A stretch of DNA of 64,000 bases from Lotus japonicus (taxonomy: Eukaryota > Streptophyta > Magnoliopsida > Fabales > Fabaceae). This document shows positions 43,211 to 54,800 of this stretch, piece by piece. Numbering within the stretch: the stretch's first letter is position 1; the number at the start of each line of letters is the position of its first letter. A program made the translations under genes and the position numbers. The notes beneath the pieces were generated by a model. It did no database searches. It was given only the letters and a program-made list of their open reading frames with translations, and had not been told where the DNA came from. The stretch lies in the NCBI RefSeq assembly GCF_012489685.1, contig NC_080042.1, positions 16,754,150 to 16,818,149 of the forward strand, given 5' to 3'.

Positions 43211-45908
43211 AAGAGAATTGCAAGAGTCTCTTTTCGCTAGCAACTTTCCAATCAAAATTCAATTGCCTTATGGCCCAATAGGCCTTGTGTTCTAATTCCA
43301 CCGGTAAGTGACACGCTTTCCCAAAAACTAGGTGGAAAGGAGAGGTACCGATCGGAGTTTTAAAAGCGGTTCGGTAATCCCATAAGGCATCGTCAAGTTT
43401 CCTTGACCAATCCCTTCTGGAAGAATCTACCACTTTTTCAAGAATACGTTTCAACTCCCGATTAGAAATCTCAACTTGCCCACTAGTTTGAGGGTGATAG
43501 GGGGTAGACACTTTATGCTTAACACCATATTTTTTCAAGAGAGACTCGAAAGCTCTGTTGCAAAAGTGGTAACCCCCATCACTTATAATTGCTCTAGGAA
43601 CACCAGACCTAGTGAAAATGTTCTTTTTCAGAAAAGAAACCACCACTTTAGAGTCATTTGCTGAGAGTGCAGCGGCTTCAACCCACTTAGAAACATAGTC
43701 AACAGCCACCAGAATATACTGACAACCAAAAGAAAGTGGGAAGGGTCCCATGAAATCGATGCCCCAAACATCAAACAACTCAATTTCCAAAATATTTTTT
43801 AGGGGCATCTCATTTCTCCTTGAGATGTTACCAGTCCGCTGACACCTATCACAACTCTCAACAAAAGCTCTACTATCCTTATGCAAAGTAGGCCAATAGA
43901 AACCACTTTGGAGAACCTTAGCAGCGGTCCTCTCCCTACTAAAATGTCCACCATAACTTGATCCATGGCAATGCCAAAGAATCTTCTCAAAATCAACTTC
44001 TGGGATGCACCTTCTTATGACTCCATCAGAGCAAATTTTAAAAAGATAAGGATCCTACCAGGGGTAAGATTTTGCATCATGCAGAAATCTCTTCTTCTGC
44101 TGCCAGGTCAAGTCATGGGGAATAAGTCCAGCAACACGGTAATTAGCAAAATGCACATACCAGGGTAGGGATTTCTCGGTGGAGACAGCTAGGAGTTTCT
44201 CATCCGGGAACTCCTCTTGAATAGGTATTGGGCTGCATGCCCCACCTTCCAATCTCGACAAATGGTCTGCTACTCCATTGTCTTTGCCTCTTCGGTCAAT
44301 GATCTCAAGGTCGAACTCTTGAAGGAGTAAGACCCATCGAATCAACCTCGGCTTAGAGTCCTGTTTAGCAAACAAATGTCTCAAAGCAGCATGGTCAGTA
44401 TGAACAATAACTTTAAAACCCAAAATATAAGGCCTAAACTTCTCACAAGCAAATACTACACCCAACAACTCTTTTTCAGTTGTAGTGTAGTTCCTTTGGG
44501 CCTCATTCAAAACTCTACTCGCATAGTATATCACATACAGAAATCTTTCTTTCTTTTGACACAAGACAACCCCTAAAGCTAAATCACTAGCATCACACAT
44601 GATCTCAAATGGTAGAGACCAATCCGGAGCAACAATAACAGGAGCTGTCACCAAACATTCTTTAATAGACTCAAAAGCTTTCAACAATTCTCATCAAAAG
44701 TAAAAGGTGCTTCCTTCTCAAGCAAATTGGTCATAGGCTTAGCTAATTTGAAAAAGTCTTTAATAAACTGCCTATAAAATCCAGCATGCCCAAGGAAACT
44801 CCTAATACCCTTGGCATTAGTCGGGGGAGGGAGCTTTTCAATGACTTCAATCTTAGCTCTATCAACCTCAATCCCCTTTTCGGACACCTTGTGTCCAAGA
44901 ACTATGCCATCCCTAACCATGAAATGGCACTTCTCCCAATTCAAGACCAAGTTGGTCTCTTGACATCTCTTCAACACCAAAGCTAGATTCCCTAGACAAG
45001 CATCAAAATTTGGACCAAAAACAGAGAAGTCGTCCATAAAAATCTCAATGCAAGTCTCTATCAAGTCAGAGAAAATAGCAAACATGCACCTTTGGAAAGT
45101 GGTTGGGGCATAGCAAAGCCCAAATTGCATTCTCTTGTAAGCAAACACGCCGTAAGGGCAAGTGAATGCCGTCTTCTCTTGGTCTTCCGGAGCAACACAA
45201 ATTTGGTTGTACCCGGAGTAACCATCAAGAAAACAATTGTATTGATGCCCTGCCAACTTATCAAGCATTTGATCTATGAAAGGTAAAGGAAAATGGTCCT
45301 TCCTAGTTACTGAATTCAACCTTCGATAATCAATACAAACCCTCCACTTCGTCACTTGACGAGTGGGAATCAACTCATTATTCTCATTGGCAACCACTGT
45401 GATGCCTCCTTTCCTGGGAACCACTTGAACGGGACTTACCCATTCACTATCCGAAATTGGATAAATCACACCTGCATCAAGCAATTTAATTATCTCTTTC
45501 CTCACCACATCCTTCATGGAAGGGTTAAGTCTTCTTTGAGGTTGGACTATAGGTTTGTAATTTTCTTCCAATAAAATTTATGCATGCATATCGCAGGACT
45601 AATACCTTTGATATCATCCATAGTCCAACCCAAAGCTGACTTGTGATCCCTCAAAACTCTGAGGAGTTTCTCCTCTTTTAAAGGTGTGAGAGCACTACTC
45701 AAAATAATTGGTTTATTCTCACCTTCCTCAAGATAAGCATACTTGAGAGAGGAAGGGAGTGGCTTGAGCGCACTCTTCTCATCAATTGGAATCTCCTCAT
45801 CCCTAATTAATTCTTCTTTTCAAATGCTTTTGGTGGCAAGAGATGAGACAGATTCTAATTGAGATAGAGTAGCATTCACCTCATGGTACAAGGAGTCAAG
45901 TGAAGGTA
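43211..45908 (-). pseudogene. A2 pol: protease-RT linker, RT, RNase H, integrase, Athila-like, minus strand
   Basis: Read from right to left: the linker (LKPLPSSLKYAYLEEG near 45760) and a break near 45575. RT follows (44690-45571: WRVCIDYRRLN, catalytic FMDD in IEIFMDDFSVFG). A 1-nt frameshift at about 44690 precedes RNase H ([21 protein letters not shown]). TAG at 44055-44057 comes next, then integrase with a zinc domain, [18 protein letters not shown] and [14 protein letters not shown], so D-D-E is present. The frame fails after RLLQ at about 43218, where it abuts the plus-strand gag. A2 pol is also cut at 45908 by S3. Confidence 0.9.
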
Positions 45909-47111
45909 TGAAAAACGGTAGAAAGGGGGGGTTTGAATAAAGTTTTCAGAATAAAACTTTCACCTTAAAGATTTTAGCAAATCTTTCAAGAACAAATAAA
46001 GTGCTTAAGATAAGAGATAGAAAAGCACACAAGGATTTTATCCTGGTTCACTTGATGAATCACTCAAGCTAGTCCAGTCCACCCGTTAAGGTGATTTACT
46101 CCTTCTTAGAATGAAGGCAATCCACTAATCAGGTAAATGTTACAACTGCACTTGAGACCTACAAGTGACTAACAATACACTGACTTAGCTCACACTAAGA
46201 TTCACTCTTTTAGTCTTCTCTAGGATCCGATCAACCTTGATCTCCTAAAGGCAGATTAAACAACTGTTTAAGAAATCTTGTTTACAAAGAGATTGCTTCT
46301 AAAAAGCTTATAGTAAACACAATGAATTCAATGAAGAAAGAATGCTTAGAAGGTTTGAATATAGCTTGCGCGTGTGTAAGTTCTTCTAACCGCATCTTTC
46401 AATCTTCAGCCTCTATATATACTCCAAGGATTAGGGTTTGAACGTTGCATGAGAATGCTACCGTTAGAGGGCAGTTCTGGAAATTTCAGCTTCTGCTGTG
46501 GCTGAGAATGTTAGGTTAGGTCGTCAGGATAGTACATTTGCTTTTGTACTTTGGATAGTGACTTGACCTTTAACCTCGTAGACTTCTGATCAGAGGAGCG
46601 CTTTGTGTAGGAACTTGTGAAGCTTGTTGATCAGAGTCAGAGGGAAGCATGGATCCTCTGACCGCTGTACCTTCTGATTCTCACTTCAGAGGATCAGTAC
46701 TTGGTCTTCAGAGCCAGTTGCTTCTGGACTTGAGAGTCTTCACTCTTCAGCTTCTGGATCTTCAGAGTCTTCTACACCATCAGAACTTCTGAGCCTTCAG
46801 AGTGTCTGGGTTGTCAGAATGTCTGGATCATCAGAACTTCAAGTGAGCTGAGTCCTTATCAGAGCTTGATTTACTTCAGATCTTCTGAAGCTTTTCTACT
46901 GTTCAGACTAAACATAGAGATTGCGAAAGCGTTGCTAGGATCACTCTTTAAGCACAGTGCATCTGATTTGTGTGAGTTTGTGTCAAGGTCAGAGCCTGTT
47001 AAGAGCATACTCAGAAAACACGTTAGAGTACCATAATTGTTCATACTAAAAGGTTAACTTGTAATCATCAAAACATAGAGTTGTACTACTAGATCAAAAC
47101 TTGATCTTACA
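45909..47111 (-). repeat. S3 3' LTR
   Basis: On the minus strand it runs from TGTAAGATCAAG (after the polypurine tract) to CTACCGTTTTTCA, 1203 bp. TATATATAG (minus, 46413-46421) is the likely TATA box. It has many SIRE-like direct repeats of the type CAGA(G/A)..TTCTGA. The boundary at 45909 is judged from TG/CA and the switch to A2 sequence. Confidence 0.8.
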
Positions 47112-47846
47112 ATCTCCCTCTTTTTGATGATGACAAAACTAAGTATTTTGATGAACAATTCTTAAACAATAAACTGAATTCACTCAGAGTTTAGAGAAGT
47201 AGAAAAAGACTTATCCTGATGTGAATGGTTTATTCTGCTCATTATGAATTCAAGTGACAGCTTGATTCTGAGCTTATCTCCCCCTGAATCTAAGACTTAA
47301 TGAAAACGTTAGTAATGTCTAGATTCTGAGCTAAATAATATAAGAGTTCAGAGTGAAAGACTTATGACATAGATGAATTGGAATAATCAGAGCGCATAAG
47401 TATTCAGAGTCAACAAGGGGTATTAGAGTCAACTAAAGTCACTTCAGAAGAAGTGAAATGTATTCCTTGTATTTGTCCAGTGACACATCTATGGTCATAA
47501 AGGTGGAACTCTTAAATTCTCCAAAAATAAAAGAAATCACACTAACACAGCTTACACATGAAAAACTGGGTTATACCCCCCCTTTTTGTCATAAGCAAAA
47601 AGCTTGGGGGGTGAAAAACTTAGCTTGAAGTACAAGGTACTCCCCCTTAGAGAAGGTCTAAGTTCAGAAGAGATGGAGAAAAAATTAAAATTACTAATTA
47701 AAAAGAAATTAGGGAATTAATGAGATGAATGAATGCATATGCAGAACATTTACCACCGGCCACGGGAGTAAAGAGAAGCTTCGGTTACCAATAACTTATC
47801 CTCGAGAAACAGCTTTGGCATTAACTTCTGGAGACTAAACGTAGCT
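47112..47846 (-). other. S3 3' untranslated region with four polypurine motifs
   Basis: On the minus strand, AAAAAGAGGGAGATTG (47112-47130) adjoins the LTR and is the likely active tract. Further purine runs are at about 47278 (CAGGGGGAGATA), 47577-47590 (AAAAAGGGGGGG) and 47642 (AAGGGGGAGTA). No frame on this strand looks coding. Confidence 0.7.
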
Positions 47847-47855
47847 TATAAAAGG
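47847..47855 (+). promoter_or_regulatory. TATA box ahead of the S3 antisense frame
   Basis: TATAAAAGG on the + strand lies 65 bp before the ATG at 47920. With a start site about 30 bp after it, the 5' leader would be about 40 bases. It is a strong match on the strand opposite to the element. Confidence 0.5.
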
Positions 47856-47919
47856 CTGTTAATCCATAATAGTCTTCACATCTAATTTCACATCTTATTT
47901 CCTTGAGCATAAAATAGCA

Positions 47920-48309
47920 ATGGCATCCTTCATAGCATGCATCGAGCAGTTGAGGATGAAGGCCTTCGATGAAGATCTCTTCATGAATGTTCGCCATCCA
48001 GAAGAACCGAGCGTCTATAGCTTGACCAACCGGCTACTAGGCATGAGCCTGAGTCCAGAGTTGGACAACATCTTCAGAGGCTTCCTTAGGTTCATAGAAG
48101 AAATGCAGATTTGCTTCCAGAAGGAGCAGGAGCTGTATGAGGAAATCAGAGCAATAGAGGCGGCACTGGAGACGGTGGCGGAGGGTCCTAAGAGGCAGGA
48201 GCTGCGCCAGAGCTTAATCCTCTTAGAGAAGAGTCAGCATCGTCTGGAGCTTGAAAAGGCATCGATGCGTAGGCAGTGTAGAGATATGAAGAAAAATCCT
48301 CCATTTTAA
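47920..48309 (+). CDS. Antisense reading frame in S3, 129 codons, coiled-coil-like
   Basis: I do not recognise the family. The protein starts MASFIACIEQLRMKAFDEDL. Its first half (LFMNVRHPEEPSVYSLTNRL, LSPELDNIFRGFLRFIEEM) looks globular. The second half is strongly helical and charged (EQELYEEIRAIEAALE, RQELRQSLILLEKSQHRLEL), consistent with a coiled coil. The start is the first ATG after a good TATA box. AATAATC and AATAAG follow the stop within about 50 bases and could serve as polyadenylation signals. It is convergent with the env-like frame, whose stop is 204 bp away. Antisense genes between the coding region and the 3' LTR are known in other plant elements (maize Grande). Here it is inference. 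Confidence 0.55.
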   Translation: MASFIACIEQLRMKAFDEDLFMNVRHPEEPSVYSLTNRLLGMSLSPELDNIFRGFLRFIEEMQICFQKEQELYEEIRAIEAALETVAEGPKRQELRQSLILLEKSQHRLELEKASMRRQCRDMKKNPPF

Positions 48310-48513
48310 TTTATGCAATGCAATGTATGAAATAATCTTATTAATAAGAAAGGTTGTTGGTTAATGTGTATGGTTGAAAAGAAATTTGATGAAGAACACA
48401 AATTATGCAACACATAATAAAAAATGATAACTAAAGAAATAAAGACATAAACAAAATAATTCAAAGAGAAAATAAGTATATAGATAAGGAAGTAAAAAAG
48501 AGAGTTCCTAAAT
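48310..48513. other. Spacer between convergent antisense and env-like frames
   Basis: A/T-rich, with AATAAT and AATAAG-type motifs on the + strand soon after 48330. No frame is seen. Confidence 0.5.
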
Positions 48514-51378
48514 CTAGGGTTTTGGTGTCCTCCTTAGAAGTTCCATGCACATCTCTTTCAAACTTTGAAGGAGAACTTCATGCGAGTCAAGCCGTTGTTC
48601 AATGATGTCAATCCTTGAGTCTGACGGAGCCGGAGCAGACGTTGTATCTTGATCAGAGTGAGGAACTTCAGTAGACTGTGAAGCAGCATGTGTGAAAAGC
48701 ACTGGTGCAAGTGCTTGACTTCTGAGAGCATCAGCTTCAGCCTGTAGTCGTTCAGCTTCTCTCCGAGCTTCTAACTTAGCATTTTCAATGCGTTCAGCTT
48801 CAAGACGAGCAGCTTCTTCTGCTTGTTCTTTCTTTTTCCTTGCTTCTTCAATAGCTTCAAACAATTCAACCCTTAACTGTTGTTCACATAAAGCTAATCT
48901 TCTGTTGAAACGCTGCCTAGCAGCTTCAATCCTCTGATCTCTTTCTGCTGTTAGATGACTCATCATCGTCGGAACTTGAGCTATCATCCAAGCAGACAGT
49001 TGATTCCATTTTTCAGCAACAGAGTCTGGGTCCTCAGAGAGGTCAGAGTGACCTTGCACGTTGCGAACCATCAATGATGCTTCATGATTAAACACACTGA
49101 TGCACTCAAGAAGAGAGTTTGGCCTTAGATAGGTATAGGGAACAATGGAGAGATTGGTTTCAGGAGAAGTGGGGTGATTGCTGCTATTGGCCTCAGAAGC
49201 ACCTTGAGGAGAGCCAACATCTAAAGTTGGGACATTTGAAGTGTTGGGTCCAAGGTTAGGTTGAGAGGTTTCTACCTCAGGAATTGGAGATCTAACCGAG
49301 GAATGGTAAGATACAGAGTTTTCAGGTTCTGGTTGTACAGGGTTAGGTTGGATGAGTTGAGATAAAGGATCAACTGCATTCAGAGGTACAACTTGGATAG
49401 GATTATCTGGGTCACTTAGTCGTTCAGGTCTAGGTCCAGAGTATCTCCTTGGACTTGGCACAGTCTGGTAGTACTCAGGAATGGCAGACTCCTTTTCTTT
49501 CCTAACTTGTTCAAATTTACGGAGGGATTCGGAGTTGTTTGAAGGTGAAGAGTCAGCAACATTTGTGGGAAATGATACAGAGGGACAGGGAGTTGTGGTT
49601 TCTGTATCAGTGGTTTTCCGACCCTGATGTTCTGATGCTCTGGGGACAGAGTGATCAGATGTTCTGGGTTCAGGTTCACAATGTTCAAGGATTATGGGTT
49701 CATAGCCTTGTGGGTTGTACTGGATGGTTATGGGTGAGGTAGGTTCAGAGGGTCTTGGAGTTTGAAGCATGTTCCAAAGAGGAGCTTCTTCATTAGAAGG
49801 TTAGAAAAATGAGGATCTAGGTGAAGTGGTTGGAGAGGTGGTTTCTTCAGCAGGTTGGGACTCTGGAATGGGAGTGACTGAAGTTGTAGTTCGAGGGAGA
49901 AGGGCAGAAATAGGGAGTGCATCAAGTGAATCTAAATCATCATCAGAATCAATAACAACAAACTTACTTGATAGTCGCACTGCAGACCTAGTCACTCTAG
50001 CAGGAGCCACAACTCTGATGACATCATCAGTTGATTCCACTCGAGTAGGCTTCACCATAATTCTGACTTGCTTCTTTTTCTTCTTTGGTGGAGGAGGAGC
50101 ATTATCATCACCATCAGACGGAGCATCTGGCTTGGTGGGTTCCTCATGCTTTCTCTTGGGCCTGTCAGCCTTCTTCTTCCTCTGATCAACATCATCAGAC
50201 TCTTCAGAGGATTCTTCCACTAGTATTTTCCTCGACTTCTTCTTCTTGGGAGGAGAGTCAAACTCTGGAGCTGGTGGCAGGGTTCTGAAGAACTCGTCCA
50301 CATCAATCTCAAAACCTTGTTGCCTCAAATCATCTATATAGCACAAAATAGCTTCCGGAGCATCTGCTTGAGACCACAGAGGATAATCAATCAGAGGGAT
50401 TTTCCTCTGTCCGACTTCATCATAGGTGTCTTCATGATCTGGTGCAACCTTCGTCTTGACCAAGCCCATCTTCTTCAAGGAAGTAGAGGTGAAGACATCA
50501 CCAACAACTGTGGTCAGATCCTCTGTGCAGCCTGCCTTCGTCGGATCTTCTACAAGCTTACTCTCAATGAAGAGGTCTGAGAGCAGTCTTCCAAAAGGAA
50601 TATACCTGATGGAAGACTTTATGGAAGCAGTTGTTCTCGATTTCCTGATACACTCCTTGAGGTAAGAGAACAGGAAGAAGGGTAGACAGATCTTCTTATG
50701 ATCTTGGATGAAGAAGAGCATAGTTTTCTGACAAAAATTGATGTAGTCAGGAGAGCTGCCCTTTGGTCTTTGATTGATACAGTGAAGCAGAATCTTGTGC
50801 CAGATTCTTAGCTTTGGATGAAGTTCCACAACTTTGTAATCACTCTTGCCAGGCTTATAGTTTGTGTAGAGAGCTTTGTTGGTTTCTTCTTTCGTACTGG
50901 GTTTCACCTTTGATTCCGCCAGTTGGAATCTATAACCTGTGCCAGTGTGCTCACCCAGAAGATCAACAATCGACTTCTCAGTGATGATGATTCTTCTACC
51001 GACAATGTAAAAAACAACTTGAGTGTCATCGCAGTCGGCGTGTTTCCAGAATTCCTTCACTAGCTTGACATAGACCGGACCGCGAAGCCTGTTGAAGTAA
51101 TTTCCCCAGCCTTGAGCTTGAACTTCAGGACGAAGATCATACCCATTTGCAGCTATGTTGTCCAAGTCGAATCTCCATTCAGCAAGAACCTGGAGTTCTT
51201 CAGGAGTATAGACACAATGGACGGCACAACCCCGTTCTGCGAGAGGGATCATCTTCCCTTGAGCTTGAGATCTTTGAGTTCTTTGAGTTTCAGGGCCTGA
51301 TTGACCTGTAGCTTGACCTACTACCATAACCGGAAATTGGGTTCCTTCAGCGGTTTCTCCTCTGTTTGATCTCACCAT
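48514..51378 (-). pseudogene. S3 env-like frame, long, with one in-frame stop
   Basis: The frame opens at ATG 51376-51378 (MVRSNRGETAEG) and ends at 48514, 955 codons with one TAA at 49801-49803. The frame is the same on both sides of that stop. Residues of about 60-330 form a globular part (LAEWRFDLDNIAANGYDL, YFNRLRGPVYVKLVKEFWKH, HPKLRIWHKILLHCINQR) like the uncharacterised plant transposon protein core found beside pol. Basic runs PPKKKKSRK, RKKKADRPKRKH and PPPPKKKKKQVR follow and could be nuclear localisation signals. FVVIDSDDD follows, then Ser/Pro-rich sequence. Near the end is a long Ala/Glu/Arg coiled coil (EEARKKKEQAEEAARLEAER). I see no membrane segment or signal peptide after the chosen start, so an envelope role is doubtful. 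Confidence 0.75.
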
Positions 51379-51500
51379 CTTGAAGTGGTTGACGGTTTGG
51401 GTAGAAAAGAAGAGGATGAATAGAGAGAGAAGGAGATCGTGGGGAAAGGGTTTTGAAAACTGAAGAGAGAGAGATAAAATCAGAAGTGATGGAGAACGTG

Positions 51501-51563
51501 TGTGTATAGTGGGTTTTGAAAATAACCGTTGTTGATTTAAAAAGCAAAGTAAAATCAACGGTT
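51501..51563 (-). promoter_or_regulatory. Promoter-like region of S3 env-like frame
   Basis: On the minus strand an inverted repeat with AACCGTTGATTT and AAATCAACAACGGTT arms (51552-51563 and 51524-51538) is followed by ACTATACACA (51501-51510). The ATG is about 125 bp downstream. AACCGTT/AACGG are MYB-type cores. Position matches the TATA-like element before the S1 env-like frame. Confidence 0.4.
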
Positions 51564-51841
51564 GAAAATTAAAGACATCATATCAGCAAATAAGACACAA
51601 ATCACACACAGTGGAGAGAAGCACATCAACACTCATTACGACAGACTGTCACACGGGCACAAGGAACTATGCATCAGTGTTACTGACAAACGTTTACTGC
51701 CTCCGCTTCAGAGTGAGCACCAATGGGTACTTAAACTCTGATGGAGTTACCTTCTGGACTAGACATCTTCTGATCAAGAAGTATCATAGTCAGAGGTTCT
51801 GATCCATCTTCATGCTGGACAAAAGTCCATATTCAGATTTT
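51564..51841 (-). other. S3 spacer between pol and env-like frame
   Basis: It includes the last codons of pol lost by truncation of the frame (CTGAATATGGACTTTTGTCC on the minus strand corresponds to the usual end of Sirevirus pol). Otherwise no frame of note. Confidence 0.5.
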
Positions 51842-54800
51842 TCAGAATGAAATAAATCTATCCTCTGCTAAGGGCTTTGTAAAAATATCTGCCCATTGAT
51901 GGTCAGTATCAACAAACTTCAGAAGAAGTACGCCCTTTTGAACAAAATCTCTAATAAAGTGATACTTTACCTCAATATGTTTTGCCCTTGAGTGTAAGAT
52001 AGGATTCTTACTTAATGAGATTGCAACAGTGTTATCACAGTAGATTGGGATATTGCTCTCAAGGATCTGATAATCATCCTGCTGATGTTTCATCCAGAGC
52101 ATCTGAGTGCTGCATATTTCTGCTGAGATGTATTCTGCCTCTGCAGTGGATAGTGCTATGGTTGACTGCCTCTTGCTTGCCCATGAGACTAAGTTGCTTC
52201 CCAGAAATTGACAATTTCCAGAAGTGTTTTTTCTCTCTGTTCTATCTCCAGCATAATCAGCATCACAATAACCAGAAAGCTTATACTCAGATGTTTTCTT
52301 ATACATCAAGCCAAGGTTAGTGGTGCCTTACAGATATCTCAGGATCCTCTTAACAGCAGTTAAGTGGGTTTCCCTCGGATCTGATTGGAAGCGAGCACAT
52401 AAGTGAACAGTAAACAAAATATCTGGCCTAGATGCAGTTAAGTATAGAAGTGATCCTATCATACCACGATAGAGCTTCTGACAAACTTTACCACTTGCAT
52501 CTTCTTTCTCCAGGATGCATGTAGGATGCATTGGAGTCTTGACAATTGTAGATTCCAGCATATTGAACTTCTTTAGAAGTTCTTTAGTGTACTTGCTCTG
52601 AGGGATATATGTTCCTTCTGGTGTTTGATCTACTTGTATTCCCAGAAAGTACTTGAGTTCTCCCATAATACTCATTTCAAATTCAGCCTGCATCATCTTA
52701 GAAAATTCTTTGCATAGAGATTGATTAGCTGAACCAAATATAATACTATCAACATAGATTTGCACAATTAAAATATCATCTTTGTAAGTTTTGCAAAAGA
52801 GAGTTGTATCTACTTTACCCCTTACAAACTCGTTCTCCAGAAGGAATGAGCTGAGTTTCTCATACCATGCTCTGGGAGCTTGCTTCAGACCATAGAGGGA
52901 TTTCTTCAATTTGAAAACATGGTCAGGGTTCTTCTCATCTTCAAAACCTGGAGGTTGATGAACGTAGACTTCCTCTGATATATAACCATTTAGGAAGGCA
53001 CTCTTAACATCCATCTGATGAAGGATTATGTTGTGATTCACTGAGAAAGTGATCAGCAGCTGATTGCTTCTAGTCTTGCTACTGGAGCAAATGTTTCAGT
53101 ATAGTCTATTCCTTCCTGCTGACTGTAGCCTTGAGCAACTAGCCTTGCCTTGTTTCTCACTACGTCTCCTTTCTCATTCAGCTTGTTTCTGAAAACCCAT
53201 TTCGTTCCAATCACATGAACGCTTTGAGGTTTCTTCACTAAGCTCCAAACATCATTCTTGGAAAATTGATTCAGTTCTTCTTCCATAGCCAGAATCCAGT
53301 CCTTATCCTAAAGAGCTTCATCAATGGACTTAGGTTCAATTAATGACACTAATCCTTTCAAACTGAGCAAGGTCTCTTCAGAGGGTCTGAAGGCTGATCT
53401 TGTTCTGACTGGTTCATCTTTATTGCCCAGAATCAATTCCTTAGGATGTGATACAATGATTCTGCTTTTCTTCTGAGGTTGTGAATCAGAGGGACCAGCT
53501 TCTTCTGGATCATCTTCCTCTGGCTCAGCTTCCTCTGGAGCTTTGCCTTTGTCAGAAACATTTATGCTTAAATCCGCAAATTTCTCAACTAGCTTTGACT
53601 GATCAGAGTCAAGCTTATCATCAAATCTAACATGAATAGATTCTTCAATTGTTTTAGCATCAGTTTTATAAAATCTGAAACCTTTAGATCTATCAGAGTA
53701 ACCAAGTAATAGACATTTAGAAGACTTAGCATCAAATTTATGCAATCTATCCTTAGTGTTAAGAACATAACAAACACAGCCAAAAGGATGAAAATAAGAA
53801 ATGTTGGGTTTTATATTCTTCCACAATTCATAGGGAGTCTTATTCAGAATTGGTCTCACAGAGATTCTGTTCTGAATGTAACACGATGTGTTTACTGCCT
53901 CTGCCCAAAAGTGCTTAGCCATGCCAGTTTCTTGGAGCATGGTTCTAGCCATCTCCTGAAGAGTTCTGTTCTTCCTCTCAACAACACCGTTTTGTTGAGG
54001 AGTTCTGGGACAAGATAAATCATGTGCAATTCCATAGGAATTAAACAGACTCTCAAACTTGTCATTCTCAAACTCTCCACCATGGTCACTTCTGACACGC
54101 ACAATCCTACAAGCCTTCTCGTTTTGCACTTGGGCTATGAAGGTAGAGAACACAGAATGAGACTCATCCTTGCGGGTTAGAAATTTTACCCATGTCCAGC
54201 GGCTATAGTCGTCAACAATGACCATCCCATATCTCTTACCACCTATAGACTCAGTTTTCACTGGTCCAAACAGGTCGATATGCAGAAGTTCCAACGGCCT
54301 TGAGGTTGAGACAACATTCTTTGCCTTGAAAGGGACTTTAGTGAATTTGCCTTTCTGACATGCTTCACAAAGAGCGTCTGAAGAGAACTCTAGAGTGGGT
54401 AAGCCCCTGACAAGGTTTAGCTTACTCAGCTGAGAAATCTTTCTCATGCTGGCATGCCCTAACCGTCTATGCCATACCCACTGCTCCTCATTAACAGAAA
54501 GAAGACACTTCAAATTCTGAGATTCCAAATCAGACAATCTGATCTTGTAAATGTTGTTCTTCCTCTTGCTGTTAAACAGAACAGAGCCATCGATCTTACT
54601 TACAGCCCTGCAAGACTTTTGATCGAAAATAACATCATAACCCTTGTCAGCTAATTGACTTATAGACAATAAGTTATGAGTTAAGCCGTCTACCAATAGA
54701 ACATTATGAATGCATGGACTACTATCTACACAAATAGTACCAGTACCAACAATTTTACCCTTTTCGTTGCCACCAAAGCCAACTTCGCCTCCAGGCTTAA

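Noticed and set aside
42241..43281. 346-codon open frame as a single gene
   Set aside because: It joins Sirevirus RT, Athila gag and the reverse of Athila integrase; a chimera by rearrangement.
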